From positions 1 to 5,763 of the forward strand of contig JAIRTZ010000014.1 of NCBI GenBank assembly GCA_031254685.1: a stretch of 5,763 nt of DNA. The letters run 5' to 3'. This document shows, one piece after another, positions 1 through 5,533 of this stretch (its first letter is position 1; each line of letters opens with the position of its first letter). A program made the position numbers and the translations under genes. This DNA is from Methanomassiliicoccaceae archaeon. GTDB lineage: Archaea; Thermoplasmatota; Thermoplasmata; Methanomassiliicoccales; Methanomethylophilaceae. The notes beneath the pieces were generated by a model, which searched no databases, was not told where the DNA came from, and saw nothing but the letters and a program-made list of their open reading frames with translations.

Positions 1-59
1 ACAACATATCGGACATCTTGGAGATAATCCTCGGTGTTAAGGAAAATGTCTGATTTTAT

Positions 60-84
60 GTATCATCTGATACGTATTTATACG
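60..84 (+). promoter_or_regulatory. Promoter with two overlapping-class palindromes (putative operators) for the HTH-DUF3990 gene
   Basis: Two perfect inverted repeats lie side by side: GTATCA-TC-TGATAC (60-73) and CGTAT-TT-ATACG (73-84). The second contains TATTTATA (75-82), whose centre is about 28 nt before the ATG at 107, the spacing expected for an archaeal TATA box driving a leaderless transcript. No Shine-Dalgarno is visible between 85 and 106. Because the downstream gene begins with an XRE helix-turn-helix, the palindromes are good candidates for its own operators, and binding there would compete with TBP. The promoter call follows from spacing and composition; autoregulation is inferred. 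Confidence 0.6.
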
Positions 85-106
85 ATAAATCTTATCTGTC
101 CATGAT

Positions 107-979
107 ATGGAATTAAGCAAGATTGTCCGTCACATCAGAACCTCTGCGGGCTTAAGCCAAGAAAAGTTTGCAGACGAGGTAGGCGTCACCAGATTGACCG
201 TCACCCGGTGGGAAAGCGGTGCGTCAATACCGAACAAGATCGCTCAGATCAAGATATATGATGTTGCGGAAGAACACGATGTGGAGTTTTTCGATCTTAT
301 CATATCGGACATGCCTGAACACAAACCGGAAAATAACAAAATGATCCTTTACCATGCATCCCGAATCGGGATCGCGGGACCGATCGGTCCAAAAAGCCGC
401 AGAGAGTGCGATTTCGGAATGGGTTTTTACATGGGAGTACAAGCGTCACAGCCTCTGACCCTTATCTTCGGCTCGAAAAAAAATATCGCGGAGAACGCAG
501 TGGTATATACGGTTGAGTTCGATTTGAAAGGGTTGAATGTCCTGTACATTCCCGTCGGGATCGACTGGGCCTTGCTTGTCGCATATTCACGCGGTGAAAT
601 GGAAGAATATGTTGGATCCCCTCTATATGAAAAATATAGCAAAATGCTCATCGGTTATGACGTCGCTGTCGGTAAAATAGCCGATGATAAACTATTCGCG
701 GCTTTGGAGAGATTTTTTGAGGGATCGATGTCTGAAGAAGGAATGATCGAATGTTTATCCGTAATGCCGCTCGGAGAACAATATGTCGCATTGACCGAGA
801 AGGCCTGCCGGCAGATAAGGATCCTGGAGGAGAGGAGATTTTCCGAACTTGAGCGGCTGTGCATCTATGATAAGAGCGCAGAGAACAGAAATTACGGAGT
901 AGAGATGGCGAATAGTGTTTTCGTAAAATATCGGCGTAACGGCAGATACTTTGACAAGATATTGAAAAAAGGAGAGTGA
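107..979 (+). CDS. XRE-family HTH fused to a DUF3990-like (ADP-ribosyltransferase-related) domain
   Basis: This 290-residue protein has two recognisable parts. Residues 5-60 form an XRE/Cro-type helix-turn-helix (GLSQEKFADEVGVTRLTVTRWE is the core). Residues 79-245 look like DUF3990: LYH at 81-83, DFGMGFY at 102-108, YTVEFDLKGL at 134-143, DVAVGKIADDK at 185-195, and a QYVALTEKA segment near 225-233. As I recall, DUF3990 is placed among the ADP-ribosyltransferase folds; H83, Y108 and an acidic or amide residue near 224-225 would be the candidate NAD-site residues, unproven. Residues 247-290 are an extra basic, aromatic tail (YGVEMANSVFVKYRR, then GRYFDKIL). The ATG start is supported by the TATA spacing, and the transcript is probably leaderless. 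It heads a three-gene operon with two paralogous partners, which suggests a self-regulated effector or toxin. The gene is AT-rich compared with its neighbours (21 G+C of 60 at 601-660). A purely regulatory role remains possible. Confidence 0.85.
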   Translation: MELSKIVRHIRTSAGLSQEKFADEVGVTRLTVTRWESGASIPNKIAQIKIYDVAEEHDVEFFDLIISDMPEHKPENNKMILYHASRIGIAGPIGPKSRRECDFGMGFYMGVQASQPLTLIFGSKKNIAENAVVYTVEFDLKGLNVLYIPVGIDWALLVAYSRGEMEEYVGSPLYEKYSKMLIGYDVAVGKIADDKLFAALERFFEGSMSEEGMIECLSVMPLGEQYVALTEKACRQIRILEERRFSELERLCIYDKSAENRNYGVEMANSVFVKYRRNGRYFDKILKKGE

Positions 980-995
980 TCGTCTGGACAGAACA

Positions 996-1526
996 ATGAG
1001 AATGTTGTTGTGCGAACTTCAGGGAAGATTCTTTGAACACTCGCTGAAGAAAGGATTCGGCAGTCTGGAATTCGTCGATATGTTCATGATGTCCACATGT
1101 GCCGCGGACCTTGATATGGAATTCAACAGATTGCAGTGGCTCGGCGAAGCGTACCTGATGGCAGAGTTCATTGATGAAGCGGGCGATAAATTGGCCTCCG
1201 GTAAGCAATATTCCGGCGATGCGCTGTTCTGGACGGGGTACATTTACAGATATTGGCATTTCCTTACGGGCGAAAGCAGCAGAGAAATTTCGAAACAGGC
1301 ACCGGCAAAGAGGATGATGCGCGCGTACCCGTTCTACCACACAGTCTCGAATAAGATGGCCGTCGAAGATCTGAAACTGAGCGCAAAAGGAAAGGTCTAT
1401 GTGCCGGAGGGGTTCGAACCTGAAAGGAAGAGGGCAGGATTGGAAAAGGGAGAGTTCGATCTGGCACCGTCCCCGTCAAAAAGGCTCTATCGAACGCCAT
1501 CCCGGAAGCGGGACGGCCCATCCTGA
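996..1526 (+). CDS. Uncharacterised partner protein, first of two tandem paralogues (candidate antitoxin)
   Basis: This 176-residue soluble protein has no signal peptide or membrane segment. Residues 3-66 (LLCELQGRFFEHSLKKGF, then FVDMFM, LDMEFNRLQWLGEAYL) resemble in layout the small DUF3791-type proteins often found beside DUF3990 genes. A second conserved block lies at 78-111 (FWTGYIYRYWHFLTGESS, EISKQAPAKRM). The tail carries EKGEFDLAPS (150-159) and a basic end. About 58% of the first 109 aligned residues match the next gene (63 by hand count). It starts 16 nt after the upstream stop. A purine-rich stretch with GTGATC complementarity to the 16S 3' end (971-981) lies rather far, 14-21 nt, from the ATG, so the start is not certain; ATG 1002 also fits the alignment. 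Function is unknown; a role as antidote or partner of the DUF3990 protein is inferred from position only. Confidence 0.8.
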   Translation: MRMLLCELQGRFFEHSLKKGFGSLEFVDMFMMSTCAADLDMEFNRLQWLGEAYLMAEFIDEAGDKLASGKQYSGDALFWTGYIYRYWHFLTGESSREISKQAPAKRMMRAYPFYHTVSNKMAVEDLKLSAKGKVYVPEGFEPERKRAGLEKGEFDLAPSPSKRLYRTPSRKRDGPS

Positions 1527-1553
1527 TAATATGTTGGAATGAGGGAGTAACGA

Positions 1554-2042
1554 ATGCATGAAATGTTAGAGTTATTGTTGTGTCACGTCCAAGGAGACCT
1601 CTTTGAACTTTCCGCAGAGAGAGGGTTCGCCAGCATAGAGTTCATAGATGCCTTCATGGGATCGAAATGTGCCGCGGCGCTTGACATGGATTTCAACAAA
1701 TTGCAGTGGATGGATGCGGAGTACATAATGGATGCGCTTGTTGACGAACTCGGTGATAAATTGGTGCACGGTGAACAAGAATCTATGGGAGCTCTGTCCT
1801 GGGCCGGACATCTCTATCGAAATTGGCATTTCATTACAGGCGAGAGCAGTAAGGAAATATCAAAACAGGCACCGGCAGATCAGATATTGCGCGGATATCT
1901 TTATTATGATCAGATCGGGGACGAAGCGACCATCGAAGAGCTGAAAGAAAAAGCGATAAAGAGGTCCGCTAAGAGAAAGCGGACCATGATCGAAAAAGGA
2001 GAGTTCGATCTGGCGCCGTCGGCAGCGAAAAGGCTCCGTTAG
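1554..2042 (+). CDS. Uncharacterised partner protein, second tandem paralogue (candidate antitoxin)
   Basis: This 162-residue protein is a paralogue of the preceding gene. It shares the LLLCHVQGDLFELSAERGF block (residues 7-25), LDMDFNKLQW (43-52), the WHFITGESSKEISKQAP block (91-107) and the C-terminal tail EKGEFDLAPSAAKRL (147-161). It is shorter because the connector between the second block and the tail is reduced and strongly basic (residues 131-145). A good ribosome-binding site, GAGGGA at 1541-1546, sits 7 nt before the ATG at 1554 and fixes the start. The 27-nt gap to the upstream gene indicates one operon. The duplication with a divergent linker suggests either two different specificities or a recent copy. 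Its stop codon overlaps that of the opposing gene, so there is no room for a terminator between them. Function is not recognised. Confidence 0.82.
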   Translation: MHEMLELLLCHVQGDLFELSAERGFASIEFIDAFMGSKCAAALDMDFNKLQWMDAEYIMDALVDELGDKLVHGEQESMGALSWAGHLYRNWHFITGESSKEISKQAPADQILRGYLYYDQIGDEATIEELKEKAIKRSAKRKRTMIEKGEFDLAPSAAKRLR

Positions 2043-2662
2043 GCGCTGTCGAGGTCGAGGACCTCGTACGACCGTCTCCTGAACTTTCCGTACACTCTCG
2101 TGATGTCCCTCGCCTCGACGGTGCCCCTTCTCATCATGCGGTCCTTGACCTTTATCGAATGGACGAGGCAGTCCATGTCGTCGAAACTCAGTATGTCGCC
2201 TATCGTGAACTCGTCGTCCGGTGACGACGGTATCGTTTTCGAAAATGTCCTGCGGTCGTCGTTGATCGACACCTTCACGTCAATGACGTCGAAGTTTATC
2301 GCCCATACCGTTGTTATCTCGGTCGCGCGCGCCGACTTCACGCGCCTTCCGCGCGCCATCTCCAATCCCGATATCCTTACTAGGCGGCCGTCGTCTGCGT
2401 GGAACTCGTCACCGATCTTCAGAAGGTCGTCGTCCTCCAGCGCCAGCTTCGTCGTTAACGAGTACGGACCGTCGCTGATTATCATTTTTACCTCGACCTT
2501 TTTCGGGAATCGTACCGTCGTCGTCCTCACGAGTCCGCAGTCCTGACACTTTATCGTCGCGTCCAGAGAACTTTTTCCCATTTTCCCTTTCAGCACATCG
2601 TGTATCGTGACATCATCACAGTCCGGGCATTCAAAGTATATCTCGCCTGGAACCTCGCTCAT
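2039..2662 (-). CDS. HVO_0476-family archaeal zinc-finger protein
   Basis: A 207-residue protein of the archaeal HVO_0476-type zinc-finger family (COG1326-like), whose function is not established. The N-terminus holds two CxxC knuckles, C12-P-D-C15 and C39-Q-D-C42, which should bind one zinc ion. The remainder is predicted beta-rich and carries a repeated motif: IGDEFHADDGRLVRISGLE and, further on, IGDILSFDDMDCLVHSIKV. That pattern suggests two copies of a small beta-barrel-like unit, and each is followed by a basic segment (ARGRRVKSARATEI; RMMRRGTVEARDI). A nucleic-acid-binding or translation-related role would fit but is inference. The start codon overlaps the stop of the metallo-hydrolase upstream (ATGA, 2659-2662), implying translational coupling. 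It is the last gene of the minus-strand operon. Confidence 0.8.
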   Translation of the reverse strand: MSEVPGEIYFECPDCDDVTIHDVLKGKMGKSSLDATIKCQDCGLVRTTTVRFPKKVEVKMIISDGPYSLTTKLALEDDDLLKIGDEFHADDGRLVRISGLEMARGRRVKSARATEITTVWAINFDVIDVKVSINDDRRTFSKTIPSSPDDEFTIGDILSFDDMDCLVHSIKVKDRMMRRGTVEARDITRVYGKFRRRSYEVLDLDSA

Positions 2663-3243
2663 CTCATCTTCCCCTTGATCTTCGGGAACGGAGGGCCGTG
2701 TCCCGGAACTATTACATCAGCGTAGGATGTAATGCACTTAATACTTTCCATAGCCAGTTCCGCATCATAGTTCAATCGCGGAGGGACCATGCGTCTGTAA
2801 TTGTCCTCCAGCGGTATCGCGTCGCCGGCGATGACGTATGTTCTTTCCGATTCAACGATCACGCTCATAGACCCTTCCGTGTGGCCCGGCGTGTGCAGTA
2901 ATCTCACGCCCGGAGCGATCTCGATGTCCTCCGACACGGGAACGAAGTTCTTTCCGTCGGGGCATTCCTCCTTACGGACGTAGAATCTCGCTTTTTTGAA
3001 AAGATCGTTATTAGCGCAGTGGTCGTCGTGCATGTGCGTCAGTACGACAATGCCGACATCCTTCGGCAATACGCCGATCTGTCTGAATGACGTCTTTATC
3101 GCGGCGAGCATCTCCTCGCTGCCCGTGTCGACAACGACGTTCACGTTACCGGCGCGTATCAGCGTGGATGTGGAATGCGCTTCGATTATCGTATCTCCGT
3201 CCCGTATCAGTCTGCCGATCGCAAGCACATCAAGCGTGTTCAT
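2659..3243 (-). CDS. Metallo-beta-lactamase-fold hydrolase
   Basis: This 194-residue protein has the full metal-site signature of the metallo-beta-lactamase fold: THMHDDH with H70, H72, D74 and H75; H121 in TPGHTEGS; D141 in IAGDA; and H182 in VPGHGPPF. These residues predict two metal ions, usually zinc, and hydrolysis of an ester, thioester or phosphodiester. The N-terminal HSTSTLI segment and the small size resemble the MBLAC1/glyoxalase-II-like group rather than the larger nuclease-type beta-CASP proteins. The substrate cannot be deduced. There is no signal peptide, so it is cytoplasmic. It lies between the rhomboid and the zinc-finger gene with 4-nt overlaps on both sides, so the three are almost certainly translated from one mRNA. 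Confidence 0.9.
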   Translation of the reverse strand: MNTLDVLAIGRLIRDGDTIIEAHSTSTLIRAGNVNVVVDTGSEEMLAAIKTSFRQIGVLPKDVGIVVLTHMHDDHCANNDLFKKARFYVRKEECPDGKNFVPVSEDIEIAPGVRLLHTPGHTEGSMSVIVESERTYVIAGDAIPLEDNYRRMVPPRLNYDAELAMESIKCITSYADVIVPGHGPPFPKIKGKMR

Positions 3244-4115
3244 ATCCTATGACCGTCCGTACATTCGAAGCCGCCGCCTTTTTTCCTTATCGGCGAGCCG
3301 CATACCGGGCACACCACGTCCCTGAGTATCCTTTCCGTCCATATCGTTCTCGTCTCATCGTCCCTCGCCGTTTCTGCGTATCCGTACATCTCTTTCAGCG
3401 ACACTGTTGTGCAAAGTCTTTTCAGCGGCGATATATCGGGCGCCTTCCGCGGTCCGCGGTCCGGCATCTGCTTCGGCCTGATCGCCCAGGCGATCCCCGC
3501 GCCCGCCAGGAAGCCTCCGATGTGCGCCAAGTATGCGATCGGCGAGCTGTCGAGCATCATGAGGATGAGCTGCATCGCGAACCATACCAGCGCAGCTGTA
3601 CGTACAGTGAAACGGTTCGTCAGTATTATGCCTACGGGCAGCAGCATCCGTTCCTCGGGATACAGCACAAGCATCGCACCGAATAACGCCGATATCGCGC
3701 CGGACGCGCCTATCAGTATGACGGGCATGAAGTTCGACACCGTCTCCACGGCAGAGAAGAAGAATGTGCCCGCGATCCCCCCGATCACGTATATCGCAAG
3801 GAAGCGCCATCTGCCGACGCGCGATTCAAGCTGCATGCCGATGATCAGCAGGAACAGCATGTTGAACATCAGGTGCAGGAGGTCCGCATGCACGAACATT
3901 GACGTTATTATCGTCCACGGCTCCTGCGCAATATACGACAGATCGGACTTGAACCCGAGTTCGGCTATCACCGTGTGCTCCCCGCCGAAGATGCCGATCG
4001 CATAAACAATGACATTGGATGCCACGAGCACCATCGTCGGGCTGTGCTTCCGCAATGCCAGCACTGCGAACGCGGCCGCGATCATCAAGGCCGCGATCAA
4101 CGACACCGTTTCCAT
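3240..4115 (-). CDS. Rhomboid-family intramembrane serine protease with C-terminal zinc-ribbon-like motif
   Basis: Taking the ATG at 4115 gives 291 residues. Rhomboid hallmarks are present: H76 and the HLMFN motif (H81, N85) in the second core helix, the nucleophile S138 in GASGAISALFG, and the catalytic H198 in AHIGGFLAG. Six to seven hydrophobic helices fill residues 4-213, and GR at 101-102 follows the WR/GR-type loop. Residues 215-291 form a cytosolic extension ending in CPVC (269-272) and C285/H289, a plausible zinc-binding ribbon. An upstream in-frame ATG at 4220 exists but would place 35 extra polar residues across the TATA element and into the divergent gene. The start at 4115 fits a leaderless transcript and puts the first helix at the N-terminus. 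It presumably cleaves membrane proteins within the bilayer; the substrate is unknown. Confidence 0.92.
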   Translation of the reverse strand: METVSLIAALMIAAAFAVLALRKHSPTMVLVASNVIVYAIGIFGGEHTVIAELGFKSDLSYIAQEPWTIITSMFVHADLLHLMFNMLFLLIIGMQLESRVGRWRFLAIYVIGGIAGTFFFSAVETVSNFMPVILIGASGAISALFGAMLVLYPEERMLLPVGIILTNRFTVRTAALVWFAMQLILMMLDSSPIAYLAHIGGFLAGAGIAWAIRPKQMPDRGPRKAPDISPLKRLCTTVSLKEMYGYAETARDDETRTIWTERILRDVVCPVCGSPIRKKGGGFECTDGHRI

Positions 4116-4130
4116 GACGCGGGGATAGTT

Positions 4131-4144
4131 CTGCAAATATTTAA
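4131..4144. promoter_or_regulatory. Single palindromic TATA element serving divergent leaderless genes
   Basis: The perfect palindrome AAATATTT (4135-4142), flanked by TTAAG on one side and GCAG on the other, is the only AT-rich element between the two divergent genes. Its centre is 23-24 nt from the rhomboid ATG at 4115 on the minus strand. On the plus strand it is 24-25 nt from GTG 4163 and 30-31 nt from ATG 4169. Read on the minus strand it is CTTAAATA, close to the archaeal TATA consensus. Both starts lack an upstream Shine-Dalgarno, which fits leaderless transcripts. The element argues against the GTG at 4148, which is only 5 nt from the palindrome. Confidence 0.65.
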
Positions 4145-4168
4145 GCCGTGGATTGTTATCGTGTGGAT

Positions 4169-4735
4169 ATGCGATACGACCCGAAGATCCGGATAGAGGA
4201 GCGCGATGACGTCTACTCACCGGGCGATGACAGCATACTTCTCATCGAATCGCTCAATGTCGGCGACGGCGAGCGCGTGCTTGAGATAGGCTGCGGGAGC
4301 GGGGTCGTTGCCATACATTGTGCAAAGAACGGCGCTTCCGTGACGGCCGTCGACATCAACCCGTCCGCTGTTGCGCTCACCAGGAAGAACGCGGCGGCGA
4401 ACGGCGCGTACATGGACATCCGTCTTTCCGACCTGTACAAGGACATCGATTCGCATTACGATACGATCGTCTTCAACCTTCCGTACCTTCCCGTGAAGGA
4501 CGAGGGCATGTTGGAAAAGGCATGGTCCGGAGGGGACGACGGCATCGGACCGCTGCCGAAGTTCCTGAGCGAGGCGATGGACCACCTCTACCCGAGAGGA
4601 AGATTTGTGATCGTCGTTTCCTCGTTAATGGACCAGCGGCGGCTTGACGAGGTGCTCACCGGATATGATGTGACGGTGCTCGGAGAAAAGAAGCTGTTCT
4701 TCGAGATCCTGAGGGTCCTCGAGATACGCCTTTGA
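4169..4735 (+). CDS. HemK2/Mtq2-type class I SAM-dependent methyltransferase (probable release-factor glutamine N5-methyltransferase)
   Basis: With ATG 4169 the protein has 188 residues, the usual size of archaeal and eukaryotic HemK2. Features are VYSPGDDSILLIESL (15-29), the family's N-terminal signature; SAM motif I VLEIGCGSG (37-45); the acidic D62 that would hold the ribose; SDLY (87-90); and the active-site motif FNLPYLP (102-108). The family methylates the glutamine of the GGQ motif in class 1 release factors. In archaea the target is aRF1, usually with a Trm112 partner, not seen here. The active-site motif is NLPY where the family norm is NPPY. GTG 4163 is a possible alternative start; GTG 4148 is unlikely because of the TATA spacing. 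The following gene begins 11 nt after the stop. Confidence 0.88.
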   Translation: MRYDPKIRIEERDDVYSPGDDSILLIESLNVGDGERVLEIGCGSGVVAIHCAKNGASVTAVDINPSAVALTRKNAAANGAYMDIRLSDLYKDIDSHYDTIVFNLPYLPVKDEGMLEKAWSGGDDGIGPLPKFLSEAMDHLYPRGRFVIVVSSLMDQRRLDEVLTGYDVTVLGEKKLFFEILRVLEIRL

Positions 4736-4746
4736 CAGAGGACCTC

Positions 4747-5067
4747 ATGGATACGGACACTTTCTACTTTTTGCTGAGCTTTGCAGTCTGGATGGTTCTC
4801 ATGTCCGTTCTGATATTCTATTGCGGAAAAAGATATTGGGACTGCAGAACGGAGGCGTTCCGGAGCATGAGGAAGATAAGGATCGCCCTCTATTGCATCC
4901 CGTTGGTCCTTTCCATCCTTTTTTGGATATTCATCCACACCATACTTACGGACTACTATGATTCCTTATGGATCGCGCATGTTGCGATCGGTGCGTTCGC
5001 GGGCGTCCTTCTGTTCGACCTGTTCGAATCGGAGAGGGTCAGGCGGTCGAGAACAAAAAGAAATTGA
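4747..5067 (+). CDS. Small three-helix membrane protein, uncharacterised
   Basis: Taking ATG 4747 gives 106 residues. GAGG at 4738-4741 lies 5 nt upstream and supports this start over the TTG at 4732 that overlaps the methyltransferase stop. Three hydrophobic helices are clear: about 6-26 (FYFLLSFAVWMVLMSVLIFY), 44-67 (IRIALYCIPLVLSILFWIFI) and 74-93 (SLWIAHVAIGAFAGVLLFDL). A basic loop (29-43) follows helix 1 and a strongly basic tail (RVRRSRTKRN) follows helix 3, so by the positive-inside rule that loop and the C-terminus are likely cytoplasmic. No family is recognised. It is probably cotranscribed with the methyltransferase (11-nt gap), but a functional link is not implied by the sequence. 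Confidence 0.7.
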   Translation: MDTDTFYFLLSFAVWMVLMSVLIFYCGKRYWDCRTEAFRSMRKIRIALYCIPLVLSILFWIFIHTILTDYYDSLWIAHVAIGAFAGVLLFDLFESERVRRSRTKRN

Positions 5068-5136
5068 CAGTGCCGCGGACGGTCATGTCGGATCGTGTCG
5101 ATCCGGATGCGGACATTAGCGGCCGACCCTGACCGC

Positions 5137-5142
5137 TTTATA
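5137..5142 (+). promoter_or_regulatory. Possible TATA box in the intergenic region
   Basis: TTTATA (in GCTTTATAAC) stands out in a GC-rich stretch shortly after the membrane-protein gene. It would start transcription near 5165. No open frame with a convincing start follows, so if used it would make an untranslated RNA covering the two hairpins at 5222-5263. The evidence is only the motif and its context. Confidence 0.3.
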
Positions 5143-5164
5143 ACGCAGGCATGGTTGTATGTTA

Positions 5165-5324
5165 CGACCAGCAAGCATCCGGGCGATCCGCTGGACCATG
5201 GCACGCATCTGTCCCGCCCTTCCGCAACGCATGCGGTAACGGCAGGATGTACGTTGCATCCTGTATCCCAATCCTGTCAAGACCTTCCTGCAGATACAAT
5301 ATATCTTTTCTCTTTGTTTGTCTT
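5165..5324 (+). ncRNA. Candidate small RNA or 3' UTR structure with two hairpins
   Basis: This stretch holds two consecutive stem-loops: CCGCA/TGCGG (5222-5226 with 5232-5236) and CAGGATG/CATCCTG (5243-5249 with 5257-5263, 7-nt loop). A T-rich tract ends the segment at 5304-5324, and a possible TATA box lies at 5137. It could be a short independent RNA, or the structured 3' end of the upstream mRNA. The 5' boundary is estimated from the TATA spacing. The longest open frame through here has low-complexity, shifting composition and is not a credible gene. Confidence 0.3.
5304..5324 (+). terminator. T-rich archaeal-type terminator
   Basis: The segment is almost entirely pyrimidine with several T-runs (TCTTTTCTCTTTG followed by TTTGTCTT) and follows two hairpins. 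Archaeal RNA polymerase terminates at oligo-T tracts in the non-template strand, so this is a likely end for transcripts coming from the methyltransferase/membrane-protein operon or from a small RNA. Confidence 0.5.
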
Positions 5325-5385
5325 ATTTATATATTTAATTAAGAAAGCGCGCGCGTATATTGGTGACCGAGCGGTACATCCATCC

Positions 5386-5451
5386 CGGTATCAAATATTT
5401 TTTTCATTTATCATCCCCGGAATAGCGGAGATGTTCTGCGGTATCAAATAT
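5386..5451. repeat. 13-bp direct repeat pair, CGGTATCAAATAT
   Basis: CGGTATCAAATAT occurs at 5386-5398 and again at 5439-5451, the starts separated by 53 bp, or about five helical turns. The first copy runs into a T-run (5398-5404). Each copy includes an AT-rich half that could act as a TATA-like element. They lie about 100-160 bp upstream of the promoter at 5549 and could be protein-binding sites or remnants of a duplicated promoter segment. The intervening 40 bp are not repeated. Confidence 0.55.
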
Positions 5452-5533
5452 ATATCATTAACGGTGATGCATAAATAGTATCTTTCCCAAAAATATTGCA
5501 AAAACGGACAAGAAAGTGCCACTTCCTTTTTGT

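Noticed and set aside
3..53. Open frame ending in TGA at 51-53 (tail NISDILEIILGVKENV)
   Set aside because: It could be the end of an upstream gene, but 16 codons are too few to support a call.
5..312. 12-bp repeat CATATCGGACAT at 5-16 and 301-312
   Set aside because: One isolated short match, with no extended similarity on either side; chance is likely.
648..1340. 230-codon minus-strand frame opposite the accessory genes
   Set aside because: Composition is that of an antisense shadow (rich in Arg, Ser and Cys), and both overlapping plus-strand genes have clear motifs and paralogy.
4116..4220. N-terminal extension of the rhomboid from ATG 4220
   Set aside because: It would overlap the divergent methyltransferase start and the TATA palindrome, and adds a polar stretch unlike rhomboid N-termini.
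5347..5360. Alternating purine-pyrimidine run GCGCGCGCGTATAT
   Set aside because: Could favour Z-DNA, but 14 bp is short and nothing else supports a function.
5095..5478. 127-codon open frame through the intergenic region
   Set aside because: GTG start without a ribosome-binding site, no family resemblance, and it crosses hairpins, the T-rich tract and the direct repeats.
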